The notes: a model not told the origin generated them from the sequence alone. A stretch of DNA of 64,000 nucleotides from JABWBD01 sp040768665 (GCA_040768665.1 JAXGMN010000049.1:41618-105617), one strand, 5' to 3'. Positions 54,260 through 63,535 are shown, counted from the first letter of the stretch. A program made the numbers and translations.

Positions 54260-55885
54260 ATGAATCAGAACGGCATAAGGGAGACCTGGGCCTCGCGAGT
54301 TGGAGTGATCCTTGCCGTAACCGGCAGTGCCGTGGGGCTCGGCAACTTCCTCCGTTTTCCAGGACTTGCGGCGAAGTACGAGGGCGGCGCGTTCATGATC
54401 CCGTACTTCGTGGCGTTTCTGTTGCTGGGATTGCCCATCGCCTGGGCGGAATGGTCGATGGGCCGCTATGGCGGTTCGCGTGGCTACAACTCTTCGCCCG
54501 GCATTTACCGAACGATCTGGAAAAGCCGGTTCGCTCCGTACCTGGGCGTGATCGGAATGATCATCCCCGTGATCATCTACATGTACTACGTCTACATCGA
54601 AGCGTGGTGTCTGGCGTACGCGATCCGGTACATTTGCGGTGCGATGGGCAAGTTTGGCGACGATCCGGCGGCTTACGCAACGTTCTTCAGCCAGTTCGTC
54701 GGCCAAGGGGGCAACGGCAACGCCTTGACGACGCCCGGCGAGGGCATTTTGGGGTCGGCCATCTTCTTCCTGGTTATCTGCTTCGTGATCAATTTCGTCT
54801 TGATTTACCGGGGGCTGACCAAGGGAATCGAATGGTTCTGCAAGTGGGCAATGCCGGCGCTGATCGTGTGCGCCCTGATTGTCCTGGTCCGTGTGCTGAC
54901 CCTCGGCACGCCCGATCCGTCGAAACCCGATCAGAATGTGATTGAGGGACTCGGATTCATGTGGAACCCGAGCACCGAGCGGATCACCCTTTGGCAATCG
55001 TTGGCCAAACCGCAGATGTGGTTGGAAGCTGCTGGACAGATATTCTTCTCTCTTTCGATTGGCTTCGGGATCATCATTACGTACTCGAGTTATCTCCACA
55101 AAAACGACGACGTCGCGTTGTCCAGCCTTACTGCGGCTGCCGGCAACGGGTTCTGCGAAGTGGCTCTGGGCGGACTGATTACCATCCCGGCCGCATTCGT
55201 CTTCCTGGGGCACCAGGTGATCACTGCGGCCGAACGAGGGGAGCTTTCAACCTTCAGCCTCGGGTTCATCACACTGCCCAACGTGTTCAACCAGATGGGC
55301 GCCGCGGGGTGGATCTTCGGATTCCTCTTCTTCTTTCTTCTGTTTCTTGCGGCCGTAACCAGTTCGCTCTCCATGCTGCAGCCGGCGATCGCCCTGATGG
55401 AAGAAGGACTGGGGCTGGGACGAAAGGCGTCGGTTGCGTTGCTCGGATTCATCACGGCCGTGGGTTCGGCTTTTGTGGTCTACTTCTCGGAGAATCTGCT
55501 AGCGCTGGATACCTTTGATTTCTGGATCGGCTCCTTCGCAATCTACATTCTCGCCACAGCGCAGGTGATTCTCTTCGGATGGGTGTTGGGTATCGGCCGC
55601 GGCTTCGAGGAATTGAACCGCGGGGCCGAGATTCGCATTCCGAATTTCGTCAAATACATTCTCAAATACGTCTCGCCGGTCTATTTGATTGTCATCTTCG
55701 TTGCCTGGTGCTACATGGAGCTGTTCAAGTCGGGTGAGCGGCTTCAGCAGATCCGCGATAGCCTCATCGTGCAGTTGTCGATCGGCTTCATTGTGATCGT
55801 CGGACTTTTGTTCGCCCTGCTGGTCGCCCAATCGGTCAAGCGGTGGGAGAGACTGGAACGCGAGGCAGAGGAGAAAACGACATGA
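54260..55885 (+). CDS. Neurotransmitter:sodium symporter (NSS) family transporter
   Basis: 541 residues from ATG 54260. TM1 shows the Na+/substrate site pattern GSAVGLGNFLRFPGLAAKYEGG (~21-42, split by the unwound GLGN), then YMYYVYIEAWCLAYA and the TM6 SLSIGFGIIITYSS. About 12 membrane segments. Bacterial members import amino acids with Na+. The stop overlaps a small-subunit gene (ATGA), which is the arrangement of methionine/alanine importers of the MetP-MetS kind. Confidence 0.92.
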   Translation: MNQNGIRETWASRVGVILAVTGSAVGLGNFLRFPGLAAKYEGGAFMIPYFVAFLLLGLPIAWAEWSMGRYGGSRGYNSSPGIYRTIWKSRFAPYLGVIGMIIPVIIYMYYVYIEAWCLAYAIRYICGAMGKFGDDPAAYATFFSQFVGQGGNGNALTTPGEGILGSAIFFLVICFVINFVLIYRGLTKGIEWFCKWAMPALIVCALIVLVRVLTLGTPDPSKPDQNVIEGLGFMWNPSTERITLWQSLAKPQMWLEAAGQIFFSLSIGFGIIITYSSYLHKNDDVALSSLTAAAGNGFCEVALGGLITIPAAFVFLGHQVITAAERGELSTFSLGFITLPNVFNQMGAAGWIFGFLFFFLLFLAAVTSSLSMLQPAIALMEEGLGLGRKASVALLGFITAVGSAFVVYFSENLLALDTFDFWIGSFAIYILATAQVILFGWVLGIGRGFEELNRGAEIRIPNFVKYILKYVSPVYLIVIFVAWCYMELFKSGERLQQIRDSLIVQLSIGFIVIVGLLFALLVAQSVKRWERLEREAEEKTT

Positions 55886-56037
55886 CGACGGGCGGCTGGA
55901 TCGTGATGACTCTATCCGTAGGTGGAATGACGGTGCTGCTCGGGTGGTGCATCTACAAAGTGATTGCGACACCCGGGTCGACGGAACGCCTCCACAGCCA
56001 GGCCGACATCGAGACGCCGGACGTCGAGGAGGAATGA
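55882..56037 (+). CDS. MetS-like small subunit of the NSS transporter
   Basis: 51 residues, ATG four bases inside the symporter gene. One membrane helix (WIVMTLSVGGMTVLLGWCIYKV) and an acidic tail (DIETPDVEEE). Length, helix and position match the MetS small subunit described for Corynebacterium methionine/alanine import, but sequence likeness is thin. Confidence 0.7.
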   Translation: MTTGGWIVMTLSVGGMTVLLGWCIYKVIATPGSTERLHSQADIETPDVEEE

Positions 56038-56051
56038 GCGCGGCGAACAAC

Positions 56052-56076
56052 AGCCCGGCTGCTTCCCAGCAGCGGC
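56052..56076. repeat. REP-like palindrome, family 2 copy 3 (degenerate)
   Basis: AGCCCGGCTGCTTCCCAGCAGC followed by a changed right arm (GGCGGT), between convergent genes. Confidence 0.55.
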
Positions 56077-56090
56077 GGTTGTTCGCGGTT

Positions 56091-57131
56091 TCATTGGTCC
56101 TGCGGGAAATCCCGGCGGACCACTTCGAGGAACTCTTCCTTCGTGCAGACTCGGCTGATGCGGTCGCGGAATGTCCGGGCTCCGCGGCGGCACTGGGCGT
56201 AGCAACAGGCGTATTTCCGCATCAGGAGACTTCCCCGCTCGTCGCCGAACCGCTGACAGATTATGGCGTGGTGGTCCAGCAGCATGTCGCGCTGCTCGGC
56301 GTTGGTCGGGTCGGCCGGAACCGGCTCGCCGCGCACGGCAGCTTGTGCCTGGCGAAAAAGCCACGGTTTGGCAAGCCCGGCGCGGGCGATCATGACCCCA
56401 TCCACGTCGTAGCGTCGAAACGCTTCGACGACGGCTTCCACCGTGGCAAGATCGCCATTTCCGATCAGCGGAATCCGGGGCAGGTGCGGCTTGATTTCCG
56501 CGATCCGGCGCCAGTCGGCCGCCCCGCGGAACATGTCCTGTGCGGTTCGGCCGTGAACGGTTACCGCCGCGCCGCCGGCCCCTTCGATCGCTTGGGCAAC
56601 GTCGATGGCGTTGATCGTGTCGCGGGTGCAGCCGAGCCGGATTTTGGCTGTAACGGGCGTGGGGTGACAGGCTTTCACGACCCGCGCGACAAGCTCGCCG
56701 ACCCGATCCGGCCATCGCAGCAGGTACGAGCCGCTTTTTGCTTTCTGGGTTACCTGCTTCACCGGGCAGCCAAAGTTGATGTCGACAACGCTTACCTGAA
56801 ACTCGTGGGCGAGGCGGGCGCCGACAGCCGCGAGCCTGGCCGGATCGTTATCCCAGATCTGCACGGCCAGGGGACGCGGTTCCTCCTTGATTCCCCGGAG
56901 TCGGTCGGGAAACTCGTGGTCGCGGGCATCCATCTCCGCGAAACTACGGGCGCTGACCATCTCGGTAACCGGCAGTCCGACTCCGCCGAGTTGCCGGACG
57001 ATTTGCCGGTATGCGTAGTTGGTGAAACCGGCCATCGGCGCCTGGAGCAGCGGCGGATCGATCACCAGCGGCCCAATGCGAAGCGGGGGGGCGAGTTGGA
57101 CGGCAAGGGTGGAGGATGCGGTAAATGACAT
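56091..57131 (-). CDS. tRNA-dihydrouridine synthase (DusB-like)
   Basis: 346 residues, TIM barrel with FMN. LLQAPMAGFTNYAYR (~29-42), VDINFGCPVKQV with catalytic Cys122, AVTVHGRTAQDMFRG and PLIGNGDL are clear Dus motifs. It reduces uridine in tRNA D-loops with NADPH. The C-terminal domain reaches full length. DusB-like by the GCPVKQVT..K.GS pattern. Confidence 0.9.
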   Translation of the reverse strand: MSFTASSTLAVQLAPPLRIGPLVIDPPLLQAPMAGFTNYAYRQIVRQLGGVGLPVTEMVSARSFAEMDARDHEFPDRLRGIKEEPRPLAVQIWDNDPARLAAVGARLAHEFQVSVVDINFGCPVKQVTQKAKSGSYLLRWPDRVGELVARVVKACHPTPVTAKIRLGCTRDTINAIDVAQAIEGAGGAAVTVHGRTAQDMFRGAADWRRIAEIKPHLPRIPLIGNGDLATVEAVVEAFRRYDVDGVMIARAGLAKPWLFRQAQAAVRGEPVPADPTNAEQRDMLLDHHAIICQRFGDERGSLLMRKYACCYAQCRRGARTFRDRISRVCTKEEFLEVVRRDFPQDQ

Positions 57132-57193
57132 TCGGGAAGTTTTTGAAAGGAACCACGGCTCGCGATCAAATTCAGTGGAGCCAGCAGATAAGG

Positions 57194-57289
57194 AATCTAC
57201 CCGCTCGGACGTAGCCTGACTCTCCGAGTCGGGTCCGGCTTCCCAGGCCCGACTCGGAGAGTCAGGCTACGCATTTCTGCCGGTCGCCT
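57194..57289. repeat. Family 3 inverted repeat, copy 1
   Basis: Arms CGTAGCCTGACTCTCCGAGTCGGG / CCCGACTCGGAGAGTCAGGCTACG at 57210-57271 (perfect, 24 bp). Shared flanks AATCTACCCGCTCGGA to the left and CCGGTCGCCT to the right make the whole unit ~96 bases, as in copy 2. Confidence 0.88.
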
Positions 57290-57450
57290 CGGGATCGAGT
57301 CAGTCCATTCTACATGAGCTCTTTCGGTCGTTCGCTTACCCCGTTGCTGGGTGACGGGAGCCGCCCCTCTACAGATGCGCAATGCATGCTTCGTCCGTTG
57401 GGGGCCAAAGGGTTTAATGCTGCTGCCTGAAATTTTTTCCAACTCGCGCG

Positions 57451-57477
57451 AACTTTTCGGTCGATCCGCTGTCTATA
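57451..57477 (+). promoter_or_regulatory. ECF-type promoter upstream of the sigma gene
   Basis: -35 GAACTT (57451-57456), 15-base spacer, -10 GTCTAT (57472-57477). This is the extracytoplasmic-function pattern (GAAC.. / GTCT..), so the sigma factor probably drives itself. The overlapping TATAAT (57475-57480) also gives a vegetative -10. Confidence 0.55.
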
Positions 57478-58082
57478 ATCTGTCTGTCCGGTCTCAAGCG
57501 TTCGTGGTGCTGCCACCTCCGCGGGATTGACTCGAACGGCCGGATATGACATGCTGGACTATAGCGGTGTGGTCTTACCCCTCCGCTGGTTAGTCAGGTT
57601 CTTTTTAACCGCGCTTGCGCGCAGAGGTTTACCATGGGTAGGCTCATGAATCTCTTCACCGGTGTGATTCACGACGTTTTCGGCATTTGCCGGAAGACGG
57701 ACGTTGTGGCCGGTATGCCTACGCATCCTCAGAGCGTGTCGGAAGCTGCGCGGTTTCTTTTTGCACGGCTCGCGTGGTGCGTGGGAGCCGGCCCCGTGAC
57801 CATTCAATGGTGTCACGCGGTTTCCGTTCCCGGCGCGGCGCACTCGCGCAAACCAAAGAGTTTGCGCCTGTCGCTGCCGCGTTATCGGCGCCAGAGCAGG
57901 CGCGGGCCGAGAGCGTCAAGCGGGATATTCTGAGCCTTTCGAGCTCGAAATCCTCAGTAGACGACGCTCGCATCGGACCCGCGGCTGAGCCGCCCGGCGG
58001 AGTGCAATCGCCTTGCCTCCTCTCGTCCCGGCTCCTGGCCTTGCGGATGGTCTCCGTTGGTACGTGCAAGAAGAGTCAAGCC

Positions 58083-58658
58083 ATGAACCCCGAACAAACC
58101 AAAGAAATTCAGAAGCAGCAACTGACCGAACAGGTAGAGGCCGCTCGGCGCGGAGACCGCGAGGCTTTCGAGCAACTGTTCACCCGATACGAGCGGATCG
58201 TGTACGCAGCGGTCTTCCAGCGGCTGGGCAACCATGCCGAGGCGCAGGAGGTGTGCCAGGAAGTGCTTCTCCAGGCGATGCGGAAGATCGGCCAGCTTGA
58301 GAACCCGCTTTGCTTCGGGGCCTGGCTGCGATCGATCGCGGCCCGGATGGCCATCAATCGCGCCGTACGCCGGGGGCCGGTCGTGGTCGCGGAGCCGGAG
58401 CAGTTCGAGGCGCATTGCGTCGAGAAGGAGACGCCGCTGGGCCGGATGCTGGCCCGGGAACGCGAGGATCAGTTGCACCTGGGACTGAAGCGGCTGACGG
58501 ATCTCGACCGGTGCACCCTGGAGGCGTTCTACTTCCGGGGCCAGTCGCTGGTCGAGATGAGCGACGAGTTTCAGTCGCCGGTCGGCACGATCAAGCGGCG
58601 GCTGCACGTGGCGAGAAAGCGGTTGGCGAAGGAGCTGGAGGCCCTGGCGCCGGCCTGA
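58083..58658 (+). CDS. ECF RNA polymerase sigma factor
   Basis: 191 residues from ATG 58083. Sigma region 2: REAFEQLFTRYERIVYAAVFQRLGN, then AEAQEVCQEVLLQAMRKIGQL and WLRSIAARMAINR. Region 4: LKRLTDLDRCTLEAFYFRGQSLVEMSDEF and GTIKRRLHVARKRLAKEL. No anti-sigma gene is adjacent; control may involve the long leader. An in-frame open stretch continues 130 codons upstream without family likeness. A strong terminator follows. Confidence 0.9.
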   Translation: MNPEQTKEIQKQQLTEQVEAARRGDREAFEQLFTRYERIVYAAVFQRLGNHAEAQEVCQEVLLQAMRKIGQLENPLCFGAWLRSIAARMAINRAVRRGPVVVAEPEQFEAHCVEKETPLGRMLAREREDQLHLGLKRLTDLDRCTLEAFYFRGQSLVEMSDEFQSPVGTIKRRLHVARKRLAKELEALAPA

Positions 58659-58686
58659 TCCGCCGACGAGCATCGCCGAAACCTTC

Positions 58687-58726
58687 GGCCCCTGCCAAAT
58701 CCTCATTTTGGCAGGGGCCGTTTCTT
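58687..58726 (+). terminator. Intrinsic terminator of the sigma gene
   Basis: Perfect 13-bp stem GGCCCCTGCCAAA / TTTGGCAGGGGCC (58687-58719), then GTTTCTT. It lies 29 bases after the stop codon. Confidence 0.85.
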
Positions 58727-58749
58727 ATGAGGCGAGCGGCAGAAAAAAA

Positions 58750-58844
58750 ATCTACCCGCTCGGACGTAGCCTGACTCTCCGAGTCGGGCTTTGGAGGCCA
58801 GACCCGACTCGGAGAGTCGGGCTACGAATTTCCGCCGGTCGCCT
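58750..58844. repeat. Family 3 inverted repeat, copy 2
   Basis: Same unit as copy 1 in the same orientation: AATCTACCCGCTCGGA, arms at 58764-58826 (one base differs in the right arm, GTCGGG for GTCAGG), and CCGGTCGCCT. The inner loop is GCTTTGGAGGCCAGA. Copies 1 and 2 flank the ECF sigma gene. Confidence 0.88.
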
Positions 58845-58891
58845 GCCGGCCTGCCGCGGTTTTCCGCAGCGCTGCCGGCGTTTCCGGGGCA

Positions 58892-59281
58892 CTATGAGGC
58901 TTGGCGCGATACCACCGACCAGCCGGCGCCCGCCAGGGCGAGCCATCCAACGACGAAGGCAACGCCGCCAACCGGCACCACGTGGACCAGCGGCCGCCAC
59001 TGGCTGAAAATCCAGCCATAGATGCCTCCAGAAAAAAGAAGGATCGCGACCAGAAACGCCCACGCAGCGACTCGCCCCGCGAGCGATGGATGCTGGGCGA
59101 GCAGCAGGCCGGTTGCCACCAGCATTACGGCGTGATAGATCTGATAGCGGACAGCGACCTCGTAGGTATGGAGTTGCTCGGCGGAAAGGTGAGTTTCGAG
59201 GGCGTGTGCTCCCAAGGCTCCTGCGGCAACACCGATCGCGCCCAACAGTCCACCCAAAATTACGCACGCTTTCGGTCCCAC
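58892..59281 (-). CDS. DUF423 (YgdD-like) membrane protein
   Basis: 129 residues from GTG 59281; an ATG at 59380 would add 33 unlike residues. VILGGLLGAIGVAAGALGAHALETHLSAEQLHTYEVAVRYQIYHA (split over ~7-50) is the DUF423 signature, followed by three more helices. Four membrane segments in all. The function is unknown in the family. Confidence 0.85.
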   Translation of the reverse strand: MGPKACVILGGLLGAIGVAAGALGAHALETHLSAEQLHTYEVAVRYQIYHAVMLVATGLLLAQHPSLAGRVAAWAFLVAILLFSGGIYGWIFSQWRPLVHVVPVGGVAFVVGWLALAGAGWSVVSRQAS

Positions 59282-59418
59282 GGTTCCGCTCGGCTCGAGT
59301 CCAGTGCCAGGATATCTTCGGAATCGTATGTGCCGGGGCAGACGGAAGCAAGATCTGCTTTCATAGGGCGGAACCGACACCTCCGTGCTAGGGCGGGCTG
59401 AATGCGGCAGAACGAAAG

Positions 59419-59454
59419 CGGGGCCGCCTCCGGCGACCTGGCCGAAGGCGACCC
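59419..59454 (-). terminator. Intrinsic-type terminator of the secretin gene
   Basis: On the minus strand GGGGTCGCCT / AGGCGGCCCC (10 bp, one G-T pair) then GCTTTCGTTCT, 31 bases past the stop. Confidence 0.6.
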
Positions 59455-59485
59455 CGTGAGATCCTCACCCGAGGACGTAAGCCGG

Positions 59486-62400
59486 CTACGGCAGGATGCC
59501 CAGCCGCTCTTCCTCCTCTTCCTGGATGATGATGCGCGGAGTGACCATCATCATCAGGCTTTGAGTTTCCCGGCCGATGCCGACATTGCGGAACAACCGG
59601 TTGATATACGGAATCTTGCTCAACAGCGGCACACCGAATTCATTGCGGCCTTCGGCCAGCCGCTTGATGCCGCCCAAGAGCACCGTGCCGCCATCCGGGA
59701 CGCTTACCGTGGTGGTAACCGTTACGAAGGAAAACGTCGGCAACTGGACCGTCGTGCCTTCGCGGACGGTCTGCTTCTTGTTGCTTTTCTTGCTGTTGTC
59801 GTTCGGATCATCCTGCACGCCTTCCTCGGACGTGTCCTCGGTAGTGGTCTCCGAACCGGTGAAGGTAAACGTGTTCACCTCGCCGATATTGCTGAAGAAC
59901 GGCACCACCGTCAGACGGACAAACCGCCGGTCCTCGGACACTACGGCCTGGACCGTGAGGAACGTGCCCTCGGAGAGGACCACGATCACAGGCTGCTGGG
60001 CGGCCGCAAAATCGCCGACCACCGGGATGACGCTGATCACGAACGGGCTCTGCGAGGTGTCGGAAACGAACGCCTGCTGACCGTTGAAGAGCGTCACCTT
60101 CGGCGCCTGCAAGACGTTCGTCCGCCGATCACCCTGGGCGGCTTCGATGAAGAAGAACGCCTCGATGTCGCTCAGGATGGCGAAGCCGAGCGAGGCCCCG
60201 GCCGCCGCGTCGAACCCGCCGAACTGCGGCACTGCCAACCCGAAGCTGTTCTGCCGGAACGGGATGTCCAGATCGGCCGAGAATAGATCCGGAGACGCCA
60301 GACCAACGGTAACGCTGTCGCCATGGTCGCGATCCTGGATGTCGCGAGCCACCGCGGCAGTGCGCGGGAACGGGGGATCGATGAAGGCATCGCTATCCTG
60401 ATCGCCCCCGTCGTCGTCGTCGTCGCCGCCGCCGCCAATATCCGGCCGACCCCAAATCTGGTAAGGCCGGTCAATGTCGTCGTCGATGTCGAAGTCAAAG
60501 TCGACTCCGATCCTTTCGAAGAAATTGTCGTTAAGCGTGATGAACCGCACCTCGATGGTGACCTGAAGGTCCTGCATCCGGCGGAGTTGCTCCAGAAGGT
60601 CGGAGATCTCCTCGTGGACCTCTTGCGTCTGGCTGATGACCAGGCTGAGGTTCGTTTCGAACGGTGCGATCGAGCCCGGCCCGCCGACCTCGTCCCATGT
60701 GGTGGGAGCAATTGTCGTAGTGATCAGCTCGATCAGGCTCTCGAAGTCGGCCATGGCTCCGCCGCCCAATCCGCCGGGGCCCGGGCCGATCGGCATGTTG
60801 GTCGGCATTCCGCTGGGCATTCCGCCCGACATCTGGGCCATGACCGCTGGATTGATTGAGCCGCTGGTGCGGCCGCCGTCGCGGCTCGCCACGACCGCCA
60901 GCGGAGCGCCGCCGCCGGGCCCGAACGGTCCGCCGTTGTTGAAGCCGGCGTTGCCCATCGCGTCGTGGTAGGCGCCCGCCAGGCCCATTCGCGAACTCGG
61001 CAAGAAATTCGGAATCGGAATCACAAGGTCGGCAACCGTATAGGTCCGCGTGTAGACCTCGCCGGCGCGCATCTGCTCGCTGGTGATCTTGAGCACCTCG
61101 TCCTTGATGACGTAGCTCAGGTGCAGCGGCTGAAGGATCAAGTTCAGGGCACTCTCGAGCTTGATCTCCTGTCGCAGATCGATATTGACGGGCGTGTCGG
61201 TGGTGATGCCCTCTTCCGCCAATCCTTGCGGATCGATATACAGGTTCACTTCCGCCAGCTTGGCCAGGTAATCGAGCACGGTGGCCAGCGGAGCGTTCTG
61301 GAACTGCAGCGAGACCGGCGTCTTCAACTTCTGCTCGATTTCCAGCTCCCGCTCCGACCGGTTCCGCCCGGTTTCCTTGGCCCAGCGTCCCCGCCGCGCG
61401 GTCAAGTCCTGCCACTGCTTGGCATCCGGGAAGACCAGCGGAATGGTATCGTCAAACGGAATCGAGGTACGGTCGACGCTGGCCATGGCGTCCACGAACC
61501 CTTGCTCCTTATCGCCGGCCAGGGTGAGATTGTTCATGTGGCGCCGGATCAGCTTGGCCGTGATGACCAACTGCTGGGAAAGCGGATTCGTCGGATCGAG
61601 TTCCGCGGCACGCTTGGCCACGACTTCCGCCTCGGCGAACCGCTGCTCGCGCATCAGGTCGTTGTACTGGTCGACCATCGAAGCGAGCTTCTGCTGGTTG
61701 TCGAGCTTGAGCTGCTGCTCGCGCTCGATGTCTTGAACGACTGCGCGGTTCTTTTCCTCTAGCGCAATCCGCGGGCCGTTGTCTTCAATATACTTGCGGA
61801 CCTCCGACAGGGCACGGTCGACGCGGCGGAGGAGTTGCTCTCGGGCCGCCGGTTCGAGCCCGGCCGAATCGACATTCTGCCGCGTTTCTTCCAACAGGGC
61901 CAACGCGGCTTTGGGATCCTTTTGCATCAGTTTTCGGGCGTTGCCCTCCCGGATCGCAACGTCGGCGTTGACCTGGCGAGCGAGGACCTGCTGCTTGGCC
62001 ACGGCTTCGTTGGCGATTGACGGAGCCGGCATGGCCCGTTGCGACATAATCTGCAGGTGGTCCTGCAGCCGTTGGGCCGTAATCGGATCCAACTCGCGGA
62101 TGTAGGTCGCGGCCTGCCGGAAGTACTCAAGCGCCCTGTCGCGATCGTGGTTCTTGAGGGCTGCCTCGCCCTGTTGAAACAGAGCCATTCCGACCGACGG
62201 CTGCTGTGCCGGTCCAGGCTGCATGCCCGCAAGGTTTTCGGGCGGTGCCGGCTCCTGGCTCGTGGCAAGCACGTTTCGGGTTGCATCGCTCTGCTGGTCG
62301 TAGAGGGCCTGGTTCGCTCGCCGGTCGGGGTCCATCGAGCCCGTGGCAGACATCACCTGCTGACCGCTTGTCATCAGGCCTGCCGCGTTGTTGCTCGCGA

Positions 62401-63535
62401 ATCGTTCGATGTCCTGAAGCAACACGAGGGGCCGATCTTCGCCGGCACCAAAGGCCGAATCGGGAACACCGATCGCCATTGCTTTCTGTGCCAACTCCCC
62501 AGCGCGGCGGAGGTCGCCGGAGCCTAGGGCCAATCGAGCCAATCGGAGTAGTTCCGTCACCTGCTGTTTCGCGTCCGGAGTTCCGGCGACGGCAAGCGGA
62601 CCGCTGCCGGCTGTCGAGGACCGCCCTTGGGAGCGAGCAGCGGTAATCCGACCTAATAAGTCTTGCGGCTTGGATTCGAAGGGGCTATACGTCACCCCCT
62701 GGCGAGCAGCCTCAGTGGCCAGCCGCTCCGCTTCATCGAAGTCCCGCCACCGCATAAGACCTTCCGCCTGTTCCATGAGAATTCGAGCGAACTGTCGCCG
62801 ATAGCCTTCGGTCTTGCCCCGCTGAGCTTCCTCGGCCTTGAGGTTGCGGTACTTGGCAATTTGTGCATCGACGCGATCCGGCGTGTCGTCGGCGGGACCA
62901 TAGCTGACATTCAGCGACCGTGCCTGCTGGACGACTCCGCCGGCCCGTCGCACGTCACCGACCGCCAATGCCCTGCGGGCTTCGAGGAGCAACTGGCCGG
63001 CAGTGGCTCGGTCTCCATTCGGGTTCGCGGCGTCCGGGGCCGGGCCGACCGGTGCAGAGGCCGGCGGGATCTGCGTAATCTGGTTGGTGGGCGGCAAGGG
63101 AGTCACCGTCGCAACGGGGCTGCTCGACCGGCCCGCGAACGGATCGGTCGGCTGCGGGTTTGTACCCGGAGCGAACAGGGGTCGAACCGGCGTCCGTCCT
63201 CCCGTGGAAGACTGCCGTTCGAAATCCCTGCGTGCTTTTTTCGGGGTGTCGCCGAAATACAGGGGGCTGTAATCGACCCCCAAAGTCTCGGCTTGCGTGA
63301 TCAGGGAGCCGGCGGCTTCCAGATCATTCTCAGCCATGGCTTGCCGGGCTCGCGCGAGGAGGTCGTCGCAGAGGCGGCGGATCTGATCGTCGGTTGCGGC
63401 TGGCTGGCGGTCCGTGCCACGGGCTCCCTGCGAGGCGCCGTGGCCCGCAGGCGCTTGGGCCCATGCAACGTCCACACAGAAACCCAGCGCGACTGCGGTC
63501 AGGCCGGTGAGGATTCTTGCGGTCGGTTTCAACAC
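59486..63535 (-). CDS. Large secretin-like protein with N-terminal helical repeats
   Basis: About 1,349 residues. AAAGGAG lies four bases before GTG 63535 and seven before TTG 63532; ATG 63586 is a less likely start. A signal peptide ends at AWAQ. Residues ~45-370 hold four related ~90-residue helical units (for example LLLEARRALAVGDVRRAGG), followed by TPR-like helices (~400-680). Then an STN/secretin N-domain (VSLQFQNAPLATVLDYLAKL), and the secretin barrel with FNGQQAFVSDTSQ, SVPDGGTVLLGGI and the final LMMMVTPRII. Gly/Met-rich and Asp-rich insertions split the domains. The inner pilot genes of a type II/IV system are not adjacent. Confidence 0.85.
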   Translation of the reverse strand: MLKPTARILTGLTAVALGFCVDVAWAQAPAGHGASQGARGTDRQPAATDDQIRRLCDDLLARARQAMAENDLEAAGSLITQAETLGVDYSPLYFGDTPKKARRDFERQSSTGGRTPVRPLFAPGTNPQPTDPFAGRSSSPVATVTPLPPTNQITQIPPASAPVGPAPDAANPNGDRATAGQLLLEARRALAVGDVRRAGGVVQQARSLNVSYGPADDTPDRVDAQIAKYRNLKAEEAQRGKTEGYRRQFARILMEQAEGLMRWRDFDEAERLATEAARQGVTYSPFESKPQDLLGRITAARSQGRSSTAGSGPLAVAGTPDAKQQVTELLRLARLALGSGDLRRAGELAQKAMAIGVPDSAFGAGEDRPLVLLQDIERFASNNAAGLMTSGQQVMSATGSMDPDRRANQALYDQQSDATRNVLATSQEPAPPENLAGMQPGPAQQPSVGMALFQQGEAALKNHDRDRALEYFRQAATYIRELDPITAQRLQDHLQIMSQRAMPAPSIANEAVAKQQVLARQVNADVAIREGNARKLMQKDPKAALALLEETRQNVDSAGLEPAAREQLLRRVDRALSEVRKYIEDNGPRIALEEKNRAVVQDIEREQQLKLDNQQKLASMVDQYNDLMREQRFAEAEVVAKRAAELDPTNPLSQQLVITAKLIRRHMNNLTLAGDKEQGFVDAMASVDRTSIPFDDTIPLVFPDAKQWQDLTARRGRWAKETGRNRSERELEIEQKLKTPVSLQFQNAPLATVLDYLAKLAEVNLYIDPQGLAEEGITTDTPVNIDLRQEIKLESALNLILQPLHLSYVIKDEVLKITSEQMRAGEVYTRTYTVADLVIPIPNFLPSSRMGLAGAYHDAMGNAGFNNGGPFGPGGGAPLAVVASRDGGRTSGSINPAVMAQMSGGMPSGMPTNMPIGPGPGGLGGGAMADFESLIELITTTIAPTTWDEVGGPGSIAPFETNLSLVISQTQEVHEEISDLLEQLRRMQDLQVTIEVRFITLNDNFFERIGVDFDFDIDDDIDRPYQIWGRPDIGGGGDDDDDGGDQDSDAFIDPPFPRTAAVARDIQDRDHGDSVTVGLASPDLFSADLDIPFRQNSFGLAVPQFGGFDAAAGASLGFAILSDIEAFFFIEAAQGDRRTNVLQAPKVTLFNGQQAFVSDTSQSPFVISVIPVVGDFAAAQQPVIVVLSEGTFLTVQAVVSEDRRFVRLTVVPFFSNIGEVNTFTFTGSETTTEDTSEEGVQDDPNDNSKKSNKKQTVREGTTVQLPTFSFVTVTTTVSVPDGGTVLLGGIKRLAEGRNEFGVPLLSKIPYINRLFRNVGIGRETQSLMMMVTPRIIIQEEEEERLGILP

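Larger units (their letters stand above)
57132..58082. other. Long leader region of the ECF sigma gene
   Basis: 951 bases. Contains family 3 repeat copy 1 (57194-57289), an ECF-type promoter (57451-57477) and a ~600-base leader. An open frame at 57634-57933 has AGAGG before its ATG (MGRLMNLFTGVIHDVFGICRKTD) but an odd Arg/Ser-rich end; it may be a leader peptide. Not counted as a gene. Confidence 0.45.

Noticed and set aside
57634..57933. 99-codon gene in the ECF leader
   Set aside because: Has a fair ribosome site but no family likeness, and an Arg/Ser-rich end typical of chance frames. Left as a leader feature.
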